DNA of 64,000 bases, from assembly GCF_900660525.1 (NCBI RefSeq), contig NZ_LR214970.1, positions 434,001 to 498,000 of the forward strand, read 5' to 3'. The position numbers and the translations under genes are program-made. Origin of the DNA: Mycoplasmopsis bovigenitalium (GTDB lineage Bacteria; Bacillota_I; Bacilli_A; Mycoplasmatales; Metamycoplasmataceae). Below the pieces are notes generated by a model. The model saw only the letters and a list, made by a program, of their open reading frames with translations. It was not told the origin of the DNA and did not search any database. This document shows, piece by piece, positions 7,983-20,002 of this stretch; position 1 is the stretch's first letter; every line of letters starts with the position of its first letter.

Positions 7983-10596
7983 TAATTGCCTCCAATATTA
8001 TTTGCTCAAGTTCACTTGTTGAATCAATTTTACCCATTGCTAAAATAGCTGAACCACCGCCTTTTGCATTTAGATTTTTGCCAATTAATTTGAATAATTG
8101 ATTTGAATCTTTTGTTTTTGATGCAATAGCGAGTAATGTTTGATTCTCATTCACACTTGCAAGAACAATAGTGGCATTGGGGAATTTTTCTCTAAGTGTT
8201 GAGGCTGTTTGTTTGATTTGAGAAGATTCTATATTTAAATTGATATAGAATTTTTTACCTTTTTCAAGTTCTAAAGCATCTTGAGAACTTATTTTAAACT
8301 CAACACTTGCTTTCTCTTTATTTATTTTTCTAAAATCTTCTCTACCTTTTTCAATTGATTTTTGAATATTATTCAATAAATTTTCAAGATTATTATCGTT
8401 TTGTGTTTCTAAATTATAAGTAGAATCCATAGCTTTAATTTTGTTGACAATGTTTGCAAGCTCTTCGCTATAAATTTGTATTTGCTCTTTTAACCATTCA
8501 TCAACAAGTTTATTTGATGTAACAACTCTAAAACGATAAACTCCAGCTTGTTTTTTCTCAACTTCTGTTATTTTAAAGTTTTCTAAAATTGAACTATGGT
8601 CTAAGTGTGTACCTCCGCAAAGGTCACTAGTAATGTTTGATCATTTAACAATTCTAACAGCTTTAGGATCCATATATTCGTCTTCTTCAATTGTCATAAC
8701 AGCATGTAAGTTTTTTGCTTCTTCAATTGTTGAAATTATGTATTCACGCTTGATATCATTTTTAATTATTTGGCGCATTTCCAATTCAATTTTTCTAACT
8801 TGCTCATCGGTTGGACGCGAATCTCCCGGGAAGTCAAAAGTAAATCTTTTTTCATTGATGTCAGAACCTAATTGTTTAATATATGATCCTAAAACTTTTC
8901 TCATAACTGAGAACATTAAGTGAGTTGCAGAGTGGTTTCTTGCACAATTCAAACGAACATATTCATCAACAAAGCATTCAACTGGTTCGTTTTTATTAAT
9001 TTTCCCTTCAACTAAGTGAATATTATTCCCGAATTTATCTTTAAAAACATCAATGATTTTAATTTTGTTTTCACCCTGAAGCATGTAACCTTCATCGTGT
9101 TTTTGGCCACCACTAGTTGCATAAAATGGTGTTTTATCCAATAAAACATAAGCTTTGCCATTTGCTGAATCAACTCGTTTTTCAGTATCAAATAACTCAA
9201 TTACTTTTGCAGTTCCTCTTGTAGTTTCATAACCGGTAAATATTGAAACTTTAGAGTTTATTAATGATAATGAGTTAATTGCTTTTTGCATACCGCTTTG
9301 TTTGTTGCCTCTACTTGCTTCAATGTGTTTTTGTTTTGCTTTTTCAAAGCCTTCTAAATCAATTGAAATACCCTTTTTAGCAAGTATTTCTTCAGTAAGC
9401 TCAATTGGGAATCCGTATGTTTCAAGTAAATGAAAAGCAATTTCACCATCAAATATTTTTGTGTTATTTTTAATGTGTTTTTCTAACAATTCTTTACCAT
9501 TTTCAATGGTTTTGGCAAAAATTTCTTCTTCAGCAAGTATTGCTTGTGAAACACTATTAATATCATATTCAAAAGGTAATGAATCATGAACTACTGGAAC
9601 TAATTTGTGTAAAAATAAATCTTTAATCCCAAGCTGCATTGCTTTATAAATAGATCTCCTAATTAATCTACGGATGATATAGCCTCGACCAACATTTGAA
9701 ATTGATTCACCATCACCAAGCGCATTAGCAACAGTTCTAATATGGTCAGCAATAATTTTGAAACACGTGTTAATTTCGCGTTGTTTCTCATCTTTTGTAA
9801 AGTAGTTTTCTACATCATATTTTAGGTTAGTGTATTTTTCAATTTCGCGAATAATTCCTAAAAATAAATCAGAATCATAGTTGGTTGGTGCGTCTTGAAG
9901 AATTGAAGCAATTCTTTCAAGTCCAGCGCCCGTATCAATGTTTTTTTGTGCCAATTCAGTGTACTTGTTTTCGCCTTCATTGTTAAATTGACTGAAAACA
10001 ATGTTTCAAATTTCAATGAAACGGTCATTTTCAATATCATTTTTCAATAACTCAATGCCACGCGAGTCAAATTTTGGTCCTCTATCATAAAATATTTCAG
10101 TACATGGGCCGCAAGGTCCGGCGCCGACATCTCAAAAGTTTGTGTCTCTTGAACCTGAAATTATATGGGTTTCATCAACACCTAATGACAATCATTTTTG
10201 TTTTGTTTGAGTATCTTCTTCAAAAAATGTGAAATAAAGTTTATTGATGTCCAATTTAAGTTCGCTAGTTAAAAATTCAAAAGCAAATTCTATTGCTTCA
10301 TCTTTGAAATAATCGCCAATGCTAAAATTACCAAGCATTTCAAAAAATGTGTGGTGTCTTGAGGTTACTCCAACGTTTTCAATATCATTTGTCCTGATTG
10401 CTTTTTGTGAGTTTGTTAAACGATTTTTTGGTGGTATTTTTTTGCCACTAAAATAATCTTTAAGTGTTGCAACTCCTGAATTAATTCATAATAAAGATGG
10501 GTCATTAACTGGAATAAGACTTTTACTTTCAATTTTTAAATGACCTTTTGATTCAAAAAAATCAAGTCATTTATTTCTTATTTCTTTTGAATTCAT
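7975..10596 (-). CDS. alaS: Alanyl-tRNA synthetase
   Basis: 873 residues starting [19 protein letters not shown]. Class II catalytic core with [33 protein letters not shown] and [16 protein letters not shown]; then the tRNA-binding region, and the editing domain with HSATH (first His pair) and, near nt 8605, CGGTHLDH with the other zinc ligands. The C-terminal DHHA1-like domain has [14 protein letters not shown]. Several TGA codons are Trp, so it appears broken in a standard-code reading. It sits 9 nt after mnmA and overlaps ruvX. Confidence 0.97.
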
Positions 10597-10605
10597 GCTA
10601 GCTCC

Positions 10606-11730
<1,125 letters not shown>

Positions 11731-11737
11731 TTACTTT

Positions 11738-11769
11738 AAATAAATAAAGCCAACCACAAAAGCGGTTGG
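11738..11769 (-). terminator. Terminator after the Asp23-like gene
   Basis: Stem CCAACC/GGTTGG (11750-11755 and 11764-11769) with an 8-nt loop, followed on the minus strand by GCTTTATTTATTT. It separates efp and its partner from mnmA. Confidence 0.65.
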
Positions 11770-11775
11770 ATAAAA

Positions 11776-12078
11776 TTAATAACTACCAACGTAGCAAACT
11801 CTTATATCGTGTGGTTTAATATCAATTAAACTTTTAAAACGAGTTTCAAATTCTGTTGCGAAATTTTCAATAATTTCGGCAATATTTTTATTTTTTTTGA
11901 CTTTAACATCAATAATAAATGATGCGTTTGAGTAGTCTTTGTTATAAATAATTTTTGGTTCTGCATCTAATTTTAAAAAATTAGTATCACTAGCACACTG
12001 ACTAATTAATTGGCAAATAGCGTCTCCAGAAACAGTATAACTTTGATTGTAATCACTTGAAACTGTAATTCCAACCAT
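11776..12078 (-). CDS. Asp23/Gls24-like small protein (MMB_0454 type)
   Basis: 100 residues. VSGDAICQLISQCASD and the closing VDVKVKKNKNIAEIIENF ... DIRVCYVG follow the alternating pattern of Asp23/Gls24-family proteins. I recall a mycoplasma family MMB_0454 at this place after efp. In Firmicutes Asp23-family genes usually sit by nusB or accB; here it is coupled to efp by a TAATG overlap at 12078. Function in mollicutes is unknown. Confidence 0.65.
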   Translation of the reverse strand: MVGITVSSDYNQSYTVSGDAICQLISQCASDTNFLKLDAEPKIIYNKDYSNASFIIDVKVKKNKNIAEIIENFATEFETRFKSLIDIKPHDIRVCYVGSY

Positions 12079-12641
12079 TATTTATTTCCTCTACTAATGT
12101 ATTTGCCACTTTCAGTTGAGATTACAATAACATCCCCTTCTTTGATAAACATTGGTGTTTCAAGTTCAAAACCTGTTTCAACCTTAACTTTCTTTTGAGG
12201 ATTATTTGTTGTATTGCCTTTAACAGCATCTGGCGCTTCTGTTACTTCAAGTGTAACAGATGCGTCTAATTCAACGTCAAGAATTTCTTCGCCAAATTTA
12301 CGAATTTTTACAGTTGAGCCTTCTTTTAAAAAGTTCATTTCTCATTCGACATTTTTCAATGGAATTTCAACTTGTTCGTATGTTTCGTTATCCATCAAAA
12401 TAATGTTTTCACCATCTGAATAAAGGTAATTCATTGGACGTTTATCAATGTGGGCTTTTTTAATCATTGTCCCACCTGTATATGATTTGATTGTTATAGC
12501 ACCTGTTCTTAAGTTTTTAACTTTAGCTTTAACATTTGCTTGTCCACGGCCTTGTTTTGAGTGTTGTGCTTCAATAACTACAAAAATTTCGCCTTCATCT
12601 TCAAAAGTAATTCCACCTTTAAATGTATTAACATTTATCAT
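12078..12641 (-). CDS. efp: Elongation factor P
   Basis: 187 residues with three barrels. The N-terminal KOW-like domain reads INVNTFKGGITFEDEGEIF and the tip loop is HSKQGRGQANV; the C-terminal OB domain ends in GKYISRGNK. It relieves ribosome stalling at proline runs. Aligned with Bacillus EF-P (HVKPGKGAAFV), the residue entering the peptidyl-transferase centre is Arg32 (codon 12546-12548) instead of Lys, and the preceding Pro is Gln. The two parts are joined through a TGA Trp codon at 12339. AGGAG precedes ATG 12641. Confidence 0.95.
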
Positions 12642-12785
12642 TTTAGTCTCCTAAACTTAATTAAATTAATATAATATTATTTTAAACTAAATACTAAATA
12701 TTAATAATAAGTTTCTTAGAATGTTGTTTAGGTCAATTTTTGAATATATTTTTTTCTTATTTCAATTATTTTTCAATTGAAAAAG
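12642..12785. other. Intergenic region upstream of efp
   Basis: About 145 bp of very AT-rich sequence holding repeat copy E (12759-12793) and presumably the efp promoter; no gene is seen. Confidence 0.5.
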
Positions 12786-12793
12786 AAAAAATA
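12759..12793 (+). repeat. Dispersed intergenic repeat, copy E
   Basis: TTTCAATTATTTTTCAATTG continuing as AAAAAGAAAAAATA; it matches the consensus TCAATTcATTTTTCAATT with one base missing and a weaker right part. Lies between the plsY terminator and efp. Confidence 0.45.
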
Positions 12794-12809
12794 GGCTAAA
12801 ACCTATTTT
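12786..12809 (-). terminator. Terminator of plsY
   Basis: Stem AAAATAGG/CCTATTTT (12788-12795 and 12802-12809) with a 6-nt loop; on the minus strand a T-run follows. The stem overlaps the plsY stop codon. Confidence 0.85.
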
Positions 12810-13546
12810 GCGCTTTTAAGAGATAATGTTGATTCCTTACCTGCTAACAGTCTTTTAATATTGCTTCTATGAAGAACTATAATAATTATTACTGAAGTTA
12901 AATAAAATATACCTGATACAAATCAATATGGCTGTAAATTATTTAATGAAATATTGTTACTATAATTTATAAAATTTAGTCAATAACCTGGCATTCCTTG
13001 TGTGAATCAAGGTATGAAAACAAATGGAACAATTATTGATGCAGTGCACATTGAACTTAGTGATACTTTTTTAGTTTTGAATGCAAAACTAAAAAAGATT
13101 ATTCCGGCAAAAACTCATAAAATTGGATTAATTACAAGTATGAAAGCGGATGTGCAAGCAACTCCTTTTCCGCCTTTAAATTTGAAAAATACAGGTCAAC
13201 AGTGGCCAATAATAACGCCAAAACCAATTGCTTGCGGGCTCATTCAGTAAATTTTGGCAAAATCATATCAAACATATCTTATTAAAATTATAAAAATTAA
13301 AGATGGTATTATAACCTTGAAAAAATCAATAATAAATACAGTTAAAGCAAATTTTTTGCCATAAACCCTTAATGAATTAGTTGCGCCTGCATTTTGACTA
13401 AAATGATTTCTAACGTCATCTTTTTTTAATTTTGAAGACAAAATAATTGAAGTATTTAGCGAACCTATTAAATAACCAATAAAAATTAATAATAAATTAA
13501 GGCCAATAATTGAAAAAATAATTTTTGAGTCGATTTGATAACTCAT
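12803..13546 (-). CDS. plsY: Glycerol-3-phosphate acyltransferase PlsY
   Basis: 247 residues with about five to seven membrane helices. Family motifs are present: IGYLIGSLNTSIIL, NAGATNSLRVYGK and GHCWPVFFKFKGGKGVA. It transfers an acyl group from acyl-phosphate to glycerol-3-phosphate at the membrane, the first step of phospholipid synthesis. TGA at 13268 and several later ones are Trp; the stop is TAG 12803-12805. It begins 2 nt after pncB, so the two form an operon. Confidence 0.94.
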
Positions 13547-13548
13547 TA

Positions 13549-14556
13549 TTAACCTTTTAGTTCAATTAGTCTTTCGTTAGTTCTGTATCAACGGCCTTCT
13601 TTTGCTTGTTTTTGGCCATTTAACATTGTTGCATCGGCAGAAAATGAAACATTTGGTTTAAATATGCTTTGGCCTACTCCATAAGCATCTACTGGAGCAT
13701 TGTTGTCTTCGAATTTTTTGATTTTTTGATCATTAAATCCGCTACTTACAACAATTTTTACATTTTGAGCGCCAACTTTATCCAATGCTTTTCTTAGTCT
13801 TTTAACTTGTTCAACATTCACACCATAAAATTCGGGATTATCTTCTTCGTTATCAAACATATGGTCTTTCATGTTTTTTGAGGTATCAATACGCACTCCT
13901 CACAAATTATCACCTAGAGCAGCAAATGACTTAAGAGAATCGTCAATAACATTGTTATTGTAGTCAACAAGTGAAATTAATTTATCGTTTGGGAATAATT
14001 TTTGGTATGCAAGCATTGCAGCGGCGGTATCGCCGCCAAAGTTTTGAATTAGGCAGTGAGGAACTGAGCCAAAAGTTTCTTCATTACTTAAATCTTGTGC
14101 ATCGGTTGACATTATTTTGCATCCAGCAAGTTTTGCAGCTTTACCATCAATTTCTTGCATTGATCAATGATCCATTCGATCGCCCATAAAAATTATCGTT
14201 TTATTATTTGCTGCTTCAATGCATCTACGCATATTAGTTGCTATACTTGAAGATCTAGCTAAAATGCCATCGATAATACCTTCATATTTGCCAAAATATT
14301 GATATGGGCCCTCAAGTTCAAGAACAATTTCAAGATTGTTTATTATTGATCCGTCTTCCAAGTATCTTATTTTGTATTTAGAAGTATCGGTATTATTTTT
14401 AAGTAAGCTTAAAACTTCGTCCATACCTGCTAGCATTGCATTATCAGTTCGTTGAAAAAATTGCAATTTAATAACATTATTTGGATTATATGTTTCGATT
14501 ATTTTTTCTGTTCTGTGAAAATAAGATGAAATATATTTGTCGTATTTATTACTCAT
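13549..14556 (-). CDS. pncB: Nicotinate phosphoribosyltransferase
   Basis: 335 residues, the short mollicute/Firmicute form. GDRMDHWSMQEIDGKAA, FGSVPHCLIQNFGGDTAAA (with the phosphorylated-His context), WGVRIDTS and VVSSGFNDQKI are recognisable phosphoribosyltransferase blocks. It makes nicotinate mononucleotide for NAD synthesis. TGA codons at 14161, 13897 and 13588 are Trp, so three open pieces make one protein that ends ..LIELKG at TAA 13549. AAAGG-type site before ATG 14556. Confidence 0.94.
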
Positions 14557-14670
14557 TATTAGCCTTTCAAATTATCTATGTAATTATAATATTAAATTAA
14601 ATTATTCAAATAGATATTAATATTCAATAGTATTAATGTGAATAAATGGATTTATAAACTTTAGTCTAGG

Positions 14671-14705
14671 TTGATTTTTCCCAAATGAATTGAAAAATCA
14701 ATTGA
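14671..14705 (-). repeat. Dispersed intergenic repeat, copy F
   Basis: Read on the minus strand: TCAATTGATTTTTCAATT followed by catTTGGGAAAAAT, matching the consensus of copies A-D over about 32 bp. It lies just after the lemA terminator and about 115 bp upstream of pncB. Confidence 0.6.
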
Positions 14706-14709
14706 AAAC

Positions 14710-14754
14710 AAAAAAAGCAAGACTGCTTTTATTCAAAAAAGTTTTGTCTTGCTT
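14710..14754 (-). terminator. Terminator partly inside the lemA coding sequence
   Basis: Arms AAGCAAGAC/GTCTTGCTT (14715-14723 and 14746-14754), 22-nt loop, then seven T on the minus strand. The 5' arm is made of lemA codons near its end and the stop codon lies in the loop. Confidence 0.8.
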
Positions 14755-15397
14755 GTTGTTTAACTTCTGAGCTTGTAGCAAATGGAATTCTGGTTGTGTA
14801 ACCTTTTTCCGCAGCAACAACCATTTTTGTAGGTCATTCTTGAATTGCGCTATTTCATTCTAGAATAGTGTCGTTGTAAATTTCACGAGCTGCTGTAATT
14901 TCTTTTTGTAGGTATGAGTTTTGTTGTATTGCATCTCTAAGTGCGCTGTGTGCTTTTAGTTCTGGGTAGTTTTCAATTTGTAGATGTAAGCCCCTAATTG
15001 TTGTATCAATATTTGTTGCAACATCATTTCTTGTGTCTTCATTAATATTTACACCACTACGGTATGCAGCAACAGTCTTCATAACATCTTTGTCTAGCTC
15101 TACTGATTTAGCAACAATGCTTGCCATATTTTGCATAATAATAACTCTTTGTTCTAAGTAGTTATCAATTTGAGAAGCATTGTGTTGCATTTTTTGTTCA
15201 ACTTGTGCTAAATATGTTCTTGCCCGAACTTTTTTAAGCATAAAAATTAGTCCAGGAATAATGAATAATAGTCATAAAATAACAATAAAGGCTTTAGTTC
15301 CCGCTCCAATTTTAACTGGTATTCTTTGATTTATAACATTGACATCACGCCCATTTTCTAATGTTGGGCCATTCATTTCATCTAATTGATTTGACAT
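14729..15397 (-). CDS. lemA: LemA family protein
   Basis: 222 residues. One membrane helix (about 33-55, AFIVILWLLFIIPGLIFM) precedes a long helical domain with VRARTYLAQVEQKMQHNASQ, VAAYRSG and LQIENYPELKAHSALRD, the conserved LemA pattern around the YPEL motif. LemA proteins are membrane-anchored four-helix proteins of unknown role, often coded beside DUF3137 proteins, as here. ATG 15397 has AGGAG upstream and its own -10 box at 15439-15444. Confidence 0.92.
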
Positions 15398-15438
15398 AAT
15401 AAATCTCCTAAAAGTTAATTAAAAGTATTTGTGTAAAT

Positions 15439-15444
15439 ATTATA
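15439..15444 (-). promoter_or_regulatory. -10 box for lemA
   Basis: TATAAT on the minus strand about 40 bp before the lemA ATG, inside the 80-bp gap after the DUF3137-like gene. Confidence 0.5.
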
Positions 15445-15477
15445 CTCTAAATAGTGTTTTATTAATAAGTATCTTCG

Positions 15478-17262
15478 TTATTGTGCAAGATTAGATGATA
15501 AAACTTTAATGATTGAACCACTCGAGATATAAGAATCATCGGTAATGAATTTTTTGTTTTTTTCTTCTCAATCTTCGTCTACAACTTGATTTTCGAAAGG
15601 TACTAATTCAATTTTTGTTTTATTTGCCAGTTCAATATATTCATCTCAATAAACAGGTACATGGTGAATCTTGCCATCGCCACCTCTAACCGGTACATAG
15701 TCAACTCTCTCGATTATGTCATAACTCAATGAATAAACGTATGATTCTTCAATATTTTCGCCTTTAGTTGGGTTAAATATTTTTAATATTGATTGTGTTT
15801 TTGTATTTGGGTGAACAAATAGTTTTCTTGGTAAAAGATTAATTTGACTTTCAATTTCTCATTCGCTTAATGGTGAATTGCTTGACTTGTCAAATTCTCA
15901 ATCAAAATCTTTTGTTTGCTGATAAATAGGGATTGAAAAATACGGGGCAAATGATCAATAAATTTTTCTAAAGCATTCTTTGTTGAATTTGTAAAATTTT
16001 TCTTTAATTTTATTGAATGAATATTCATAAAATTCTTGTTGATCATCAATTAAATTTATATCTTGCAACTCGTCATGGAATATCTCAGTTATTTTTTTAT
16101 TTTTATACATTGAGAATGTATCTCCAACACCTATTTTTGTATTTTCAAGCAAGTCACATAAATTCTGTTGAGCAAGTGGGGTGAATAATAATCTAAATTC
16201 AAGCTCATTATCTCGGTTTGGGGCATTTCAGTAGGCTTCAAATTTTGTGTTAGCAAGCGCAGTAAAACTGTGATCTTTCTTTTTACGTTTATCAATTTCT
16301 TTTTGTGTCTTTTTAACTAATGATTTTTGTTCTTTGTCTGACAATTTGTGTATTTTTTGAGAATCTCTTGAAAATGATAAATTAGGTGCCGCCATTGAAA
16401 AAAATGTTATTCAAGAGGTGTCGGTGAAAAGTGGATAGGGTTTTACAACTTGAGCGCGCAACACTTCTGTAACAGTTCTTTGAGTAATTTTTCCATCATA
16501 ATTCCTGTGTGCTACAGTGTAATGGATAGTTAATGAACCGTGGTATGTTTTATCAATTATTTCGTGTGATTTTTCAGTCTTTATAATGAATGGGTTGCCA
16601 TAAATTGATCCAGATTGAATATATGTTGCCATTTTTTCAATGTCATACGGAGTATCTTCATAGTCATATTTATTTCTTAAATTTTCTATATCAGACATTT
16701 TTAAGCTTCTATTAAATTTAATTAGAGGCAATGATTCAGAAAAAATTTTAAATTTTGTCCCTTGTTTGAACAGTAATCTTAGTGGGAGTGTCTGATTATA
16801 AGCAGTTTCTTTTTCATCAGAAAGTAGTTTTTCTACTTTACTTTTTTCACTTTCAGTTGAATTTATTTTTTTATTAATGTTAAGAATTTGATTAACTAAA
16901 AGTAAAACAAATAATGTTATTCCAAGTAATAATGAAATAATTCCACCAATAAATATTTGCGATTTTGGTGAATTTGCATACATTATCACAAGTGTCAAAC
17001 CGACAATTGCAGCAATCGACGATCCAACTATACCAATTATGTTAAAAATTGAACCAGTTTTCAAACCTTTTAGCCGATAATTTACTGATGCTAATTTTGC
17101 TTGGGTTTTATCAATTTTTTTAACTTGTTCAATGTTTTCTTCAACATTAATATTGGATTTTTCAACAAAATATTGAAAATGTTTATCAATTATTTGATTA
17201 TTCAGCTCGTCATATTGACCAAATTCTTTTAAAGGTTGATCTATTGTTTTTTCATTTTCCAT
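15478..17262 (-). CDS. DUF3137-like membrane protein
   Basis: 594 residues. A soluble N-terminus (about 1-70, partly coiled coil) leads to two membrane helices (about 73-95 and 102-122), then a coiled stretch and a long soluble part with HGSLTIHYTVAHRNYDG. The LemA neighbour and the two-helix plan point to DUF3137; the C-terminal 300 residues, rich in Trp (TGA-coded) and aromatic residues, I do not recognise. TGA codons made it look like several short frames; the stop is TAA 15478-15480. It starts 35 nt after lepA ends and is probably co-transcribed with it. Confidence 0.78.
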
Positions 17263-17297
17263 ATTTACCTCAAAATAATTTTACGAAATTAGTTGTT

Positions 17298-19091
17298 TTA
17301 GTTCTCAATATTTGTTTTTAAAATTTTTAAAAATGCTTCTTGTGGAACTTCAACTGAACCTAGCATTTTCATACGTTTTTTACCTTCTTTTTGTTTTTTA
17401 AGAAGTTTTTGACGCCGGGTTACGTCTCCACCATAAAGTTTAGCAGTAACATCTTTTCGATATGCTTTAATTGTTTCACGCGCAATGATTTTTCCACCAA
17501 TGGCAGCTTGAACAGGAACTTCGAAGTTTTGTCTTGGAATTGCTTCTTTTAATTTTTGACAAAGTTCTCTTGCTCTTGGATAGGCATTGTCACGGTGAGT
17601 AATGATTGTAAAGGCGTCAATTTTGTCGCCATTTAGTAAAACATCAACTTTTACTAAATCAGTTTCTTTATAGCCAAATAAGTCATATTCAAATGATGCA
17701 TAACCTTTTGTTGAACTTTTTAATCTGTCAAAAAAGTCAACAACAATTTCGGCAAGCGGCATTTCATAAGTAATTTTGCTACGATTTCCATCTAATGATT
17801 CCATGTCTTTGTAAACACCACGTTTATTTTGACACAAGTCCATAACATTTCCAATGAAGTTATCTGGAACAATGATTGTCGCAAAAATGTATGGTTCTTC
17901 AATGCGGTCAATGTATGTTTTATCAGGCAATAAAGATGGGTTAGATATCATTTCTAATGTTCCGTCAGTTTTATAAACTTTGTACTCAACTGATGGTGAA
18001 GTTGCAATTACTGAAATTGCGTATTCTCGATTTAGTCGTTCTTGCAAAATTTCCATATGCAACATGCCTAAAAAACCAACTCTAAAACCAAAACCAAGCG
18101 CTTTAGATGTTTCTTGCTCTCATGATATTGATGAATCTGATAAGGAAATTTTTTCCAAACTTTCTTTTAGCTCCATGTAGTCTCTTGTATCAATTGGGTA
18201 AAACCCAGTGAAAACTACGGGTTGTTTTTTCTTGTAACCTGGCAATGGTTTTTCCGCTGGCATTTCTGCAAGAGTTATAGTGTCACCAACACTAACTTCG
18301 CGAGCATCGCGAATTGTGGCGGCTACCCAACCAAGTTCGCCTGCACGCAATACATCTTTTTTAACTTCTCAAGGACTTTTAACCCCAAGCTCGGAAACTT
18401 GATTCAATTTTCCATTGGACATAAATTGAATTTTGTCATTTTTTTTCAATTGACCTTGAACAATTCTCACCAACATAACAACACCACGATACTCATCAAA
18501 GTAAGAGTCGAATATCAATGCTTGTAGAGGTTTATTGTCATCTGCTTCAATTGGCGCTGGAATGTATTTTTCAATAGCTTCAAGAACTTGTTCAATATTT
18601 AGTCCAGTTTTTGCCGAAATTGCTACAGCATTCGAACAATCAAGGCCAATAACTCTTTCAATTTCTTCTTTGGTTCTTTCGATGTCTGCTGAAGGCAAAT
18701 CAATTTTGTTGATTATTGGAATAATTGTTAAGTTATTTTCAATTGCTAAATAAACATTAGCAAGAGTTTGTGCTTCAATGCCTTGCGTTGCATCAACAAT
18801 TAAAAGCGCACCTTCAGTAGCGGCTAGAGAACGTGAAACCTCATAAGTAAAGTCAACGTGTCCAGGAGTATCAATTAAATGAAAAATATAATCTTTATAC
18901 TTGATTTGAACTGCGTTTAATTTAATTGTTATTCCACGTTCTCTTTCTAAGTCCATTGTGTCTAAAATTTGCTCTTCTAGATCACGTTTTGCAACTGTTT
19001 GTGTAAGTTCTAAAATACGGTCAGCTAATGTACTTTTTCCATGGTCAATATGCGCAATTATGGCAAAATTTCGAATTTTACTTTTGTCCAC
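17298..19091 (-). CDS. lepA: Elongation factor 4 (LepA)
   Basis: 597 residues, the family's normal length. G1 [10 protein letters not shown]2/G3 with [10 protein letters not shown] and DTPGHVDF, G4 NKIDLP, then the LepA-specific C-terminal domain with the closing FLKILK region. It back-translocates stalled ribosomes. The start is GTG 19091 ([14 protein letters not shown]), the usual LepA N-terminus; AGGAGG at 19097-19102 lies between the more upstream in-frame ATG 19112 and this GTG, which settles the choice. Two TGA codons are Trp. Confidence 0.97.
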
Positions 19092-19189
19092 TTGAACCTC
19101 CTTGAAATGCATTAATATATAATGTTATAAATTTTAATATAAAATATTCGGTATTTGTTAAAATAATTCAGTAATTGTAAGGGAGCATT

Positions 19190-19918
19190 ATGAAAATTAA
19201 AATAGATAAAGGACATACTAATATTTCCTATCGCGAAGGCGATGTTTTTGTGCAACAAAAAATGCGCAATGGCTTTAATCATGGTATTGATTATTCGTTA
19301 CTTAAACAATTTGATTTTGTTCCCAAACTTATTGAAAATGAATTCAATACGATAAAATGAGAATTTATTGAAGGCTATGAACCACAAATAAATTTTGACA
19401 ACATTGAATTAATTGCAAAACAAGTTAAAATCATTCATAATTCAAAGTTAAAATTCCCAAAAAATAATATTGCAGCAAGAATAAAAAGCTATCGAAAAAC
19501 TTTTAATGAACTAAAACAAAATGTTCCTGTTTTAAATGATTTTTATCACTCAATAAACCAAACGCTAGCAAAAATGGATCGTTCAACTCCGCTTCATAAT
19601 GATTTGTGGCCATTCAATATGATTGAAAATAATGGCAAAATTTACTTTGTTGATTGAGAATATGCCACAATGGGAGATAAACATTTTGAGTTGGCATACA
19701 TAATCGAATCAAGCAATATGAGCAAAGATTTAGAGCAAAAATTTTTAGAGGCCTATGGCGAATATAATCCATTATTTTTATTGCGTCATAAAATGCTGGT
19801 AAATTACATTGTAATTTTATGAGTTCACACTCAAACACCTGCGCCATTTAACACTGAAATGTATCAGCAAAGAATCTATGATTATGCAATTGAACTCAAA
19901 AAAATGACTGGCAATTAG
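19190..19918 (+). CDS. Choline/aminoglycoside kinase-like phosphotransferase
   Basis: 242 residues, broken in a standard-code reading by TGA Trp codons. HNDLWPFNMIE is the catalytic loop (Asp base, Asn) and FVDWEYATMGD the metal-binding Asp with the WEYA motif typical of choline/ethanolamine kinases (LicA type). The N-terminal lobe is short. It probably phosphorylates choline, ethanolamine or a related small alcohol; without other lic genes here the substrate is open. GGGAGC site before ATG 19190. Divergent from lepA with about 98 bp between them. Confidence 0.85.
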
Positions 19919-19929
19919 CCAGTTTTTTT
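19907..19929 (+). terminator. Terminator of the kinase-like gene
   Basis: Stem ACTGGC/GCCAGT (19907-19912 and 19918-19923), five-base loop, then seven T. It overlaps the stop codon. Confidence 0.88.
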
Positions 19930-20002
19930 GCATTTTGTTTTAATTATTAATTAGAATGTAAATATAATTTATAATGTTATTTCGGAATCAATGGAGGCTT
20001 TA

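Noticed and set aside
8633-8923. Plus-strand open frame opposite alaS
   Set aside because: Antisense shadow of a clearly conserved gene; no upstream signals.
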